Positions 62,039 to 64,000 of a DNA stretch of 64,000 nucleotides are shown piece by piece. The notes beneath the pieces are model-generated. The model worked only from the letters and a program-made list of their open reading frames with translations, made no database searches and was not told the DNA's origin. The stretch is taken from contig JBBDHG010000009.1 of the NCBI GenBank assembly GCA_037951165.1, positions 11,125,001 to 11,189,000 on the forward strand. The letters are read 5' to 3'. Positions within the stretch are counted from its first letter, which is position 1, and the number at the start of each line of letters is the position of its first letter. The stretch comes from Lophius americanus (lineage: Eukaryota > Chordata > Actinopteri > Lophiiformes > Lophiidae). A program made the translations under genes and the position numbers.

Positions 62039-62845
62039 TAAGTTGATACTGACAGGCCATACGTCCACCCCTAAAACCCTTCCCTCTTTCAATGTCTCAC
62101 AAAAAATATGCTCAGCATCAAAGACGGAGGCAGGCGGGGTTGGATGCAAGGTCAAAGGCCAAATACATTTTGAAAGCAAATTCTCTTCCTTTTGCAACTT
62201 GTTTTTATTGCTGTCGCTCCCTTCTCTTTGGCGACCATTCAGCTGAAACTTAGGCTGAATTGGCAGCAGCTTTCAAAGCGCTTGGCAGCCTGGTGATCCT
62301 CTGGAGCTCTCAGCTGACATCTCTCCGGGCTCGTCTATGCTCAGGGGTCAGTGCGAGCCCTGACTCCCAGGACCCACTCACTCAGGCGCTACCATGAGTC
62401 AGTCCCGCAGACTGAAATTAAAATGTGAAAAGCTGTGCGGCTGAAGGCATTCCTCGCCCCCCATGGCATTTTCCTTTCTCTGTGACAGTTCCTCCGAGAA
62501 TGCTTTTTTCTTTTATGTTTCTTTTCTCCCTTTAGATTATTTAACAACATGCGAACAGAGCTGTCAAGGAGAGACATGCTTGATCGACAGAGCAGGGGAG
62601 TGTCTCAGTCAACATGGGGTTAAATTCGATTTTCTGCATGTTCAGTACGCCGGTCTCGAGCCAGTTATTGCCTTGGCTTGATGTTTTTTGATGGATCAAT
62701 TATCCATTATAACATGTTGTGAAGCCAAACATAACAGCCACTATGACACCTGTCACAATCTTCCATTAGAGTGAGGAAATTGAAATAATTTAATGACAGC
62801 TAATTTAGTCTTTGTTTTCAATCTAATTATGGCCGCATTAATTGT

Positions 62846-62847
<2 letters not shown>
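62039..62847. other. Unique stretch, no gene seen
   Basis: GC-moderate at 62250-62480, then AT-rich with many TAAT cores from about 62760 (ATTTAATGACAGCTAATTTAG), which continue past the TA array. The array may have inserted or expanded inside a conserved-type block. The open frames are short. Confidence 0.45.

Positions 62848-62910
<63 letters not shown>
62848..62910. repeat. (TA)n microsatellite
   Basis: About 31 uninterrupted TA units. Complex AT-rich sequence with ATTA/TAAT cores lies on both sides. The Tyr/Ile open frame is an artefact. Confidence 0.95.
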
Positions 62911-62912
<2 letters not shown>

Positions 62913-63089
62913 CAAATGCTCCCCAGCAAGAGATATTAATTTGATATTTCTTAATGAAAGCAGAAGTGGATGAATTGGACTTTATCAGATTCAAACAAAT
63001 ACAATTTTCCAAAGCCAATGAGATGATCAACATATTGTTTTCTGCTTAAAAGTAATGTTTAAATACACCAGGAAGTGTTGTGGTGATGT

Positions 63090-63130
63090 TGTGGATTAAT
63101 TAAACACATTTTGTTGATTAATTAAAATGA
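63090..63130 (+). promoter_or_regulatory. Paired direct GATTAATTAAA motifs
   Basis: GATTAATTAAA occurs at 63094-63104 and again at 63116-63126, start to start 22 bp, or about two helical turns. Each holds overlapping TTAATTAA homeodomain cores. The regulatory role is inferred from motif and phasing only. Confidence 0.25.
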
Positions 63131-63144
63131 TTAAAATGTTGTGT

Positions 63145-63151
<7 letters not shown>

Positions 63152-63181
<30 letters not shown>
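63152..63181. repeat. (TA)n microsatellite
   Basis: About 15 TA units directly after TATACATG. Confidence 0.9.
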
Positions 63182-63183
<2 letters not shown>

Positions 63184-64000
63184 GATATTTTGGCTTCCAT
63201 AGTATAATAACACGCGTGAAGCCGTAATGGCAATTTATAATTACTACCACAACATATTTAGCATTGTAACTCCTAACCAGTTAGAGACATTACATCAGAT
63301 TTGGACAAAAGCGGCGAGAGCCGAATGCATGTGATATGCTTGTCAATAAACGCGTATGTGAGAAAGCTGCGTGGGAGCGTCTTATCGGTATGTCTGCGTA
63401 TACTTGAATTTGCAAGTAAAGAGCCTTATTGGGATTACCGACGGTACATTCTAACTGGTATCATAAAGAAAAGAGGGACGGGATGTGTCTCCCTTTTTTT
63501 CAGGGATTCAGTAAGCTCTCTGTCAATGGTTTGGAGTTGAATTACCCTGGATAGCACCCCTCATTCCACGGAATGATCTCAGACCTAATTTACTGGGCAG
63601 CTCAGGATCCAAAGCATACAACGCTCTCCTCTGCATAGAATGTGTGAAATAGATAGAGCAGCCATCCCTCAGATGTGCTGAAGTAATCTTCAGCCAGAGC
63701 TGGTCCAGCAGGCCTCACCTCTAAAGGGATTGATGCAGTGTCAGAACCTTTGGCTCAGGGGTCATCCTCTCTTCTTGCCTCCCCAATCTGACAAAAGCTG
63801 AATTTCTTTCCCTCGCCATTCGTTTCTCTTTTTTCTTCTATTGAATTCATCAGCGAAGGAGGCATGAGATGTGAGATGTGAATGAAACATTTTCATTAGA
63901 AGGGAGGAGAATCCCCGGTCAGAGACAAGGCCGGAGCTGATCTGAGCCAATGACATCCCAACCAATTCTTCCTTCTTTTTTTTTTTTTGTCCTTCTTACT
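63182..64000. other. Unique stretch to the window end, no gene seen
   Basis: Open frames at 63301-63540 and 63762-63965 have no domain or splice support. A T-run lies at about 63978-63989. No repeat family is recognised. Confidence 0.5.

Noticed and set aside
1..64000. CRISPR arrays, bacterial operons, rRNA, and well-known microRNA sequences
   Set aside because: No regularly spaced repeats with unique spacers, no ribosomal motifs, and none of the common vertebrate microRNA sequences I could recall were seen by eye. A covariance-model search was not possible.

Overview
The window looks like eukaryotic, vertebrate nuclear DNA from a ray-finned fish, most likely a percomorph teleost. It is AT-rich, has no bacterial-style gene packing, and carries long dinucleotide and trinucleotide microsatellites. 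It also holds decayed copies of dispersed repeats that I know from teleost genomes: hAT-type DNA transposons, a short hAT-like MITE built on GTAAC/GTTAC motifs, a TTAA-type repeat starting 'TTAAAGGTACAGT', a repeat starting 'GGTGGTGGAAAGTAACTAA', and non-LTR retrotransposon tails. The family names come from memory of consensus sequences, not from a database search. The species cannot be named from this sequence.

I find no complete, convincing protein-coding gene. The longest open frames (up to about 138 codons) are isolated, carry no recognisable domain and are about what chance gives in 64 kb of six-frame AT-rich DNA. The simplest reading is an intergenic gene desert or the inside of very large introns. 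Three short stretches have exon-like splice signals with an open frame (48435-48533, 56251-56364, 61940-62038). One minus-strand stretch (53450-53737) reads as a compact ORF in a good start context, broken by one TAG. These are leads, not gene calls.

Layout. 1-14 kb: mostly unique sequence with a L2/LINE-tail-like repeat (2642-2745), a truncated TTAA-type repeat (8503-8775), a CTCF-like site (9434-9447) and a tRNA-derived fragment (13556-13630). 14-21 kb: a LINE 3' tail ending in (TTATC)n, then two large TA-rich arrays, the first with a 107-bp higher-order unit. 21-32 kb: unique sequence with small microsatellites and several AT-rich, palindrome-bearing blocks that look like conserved non-coding elements. 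32.8-37.4 kb: a cluster of nested or adjacent transposon debris (hAT copy, percomorph repeat, hAT-like MITE with an imperfect 8-bp target duplication, LINE tail, and a BED-finger hAT fragment). 37-64 kb: unique sequence with a reverse-transcriptase remnant (44328-44429), homeodomain/POU-type motif clusters, the exon candidates, and TA arrays near the right end.

The only protein-level remnants I can name are transposon-derived: a BED zinc finger with one zinc ligand lost (36766-36945) and a PQGS-motif reverse-transcriptase piece (44328-44429). If the window has a function it is probably cis-regulatory: TAAT-core palindromes and octamer sites recur in the unique blocks. That is inference and depends on cross-species alignment. 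I saw no CRISPR array, operon, rRNA, intact tRNA, known microRNA seed hairpin or clearly new biological system.
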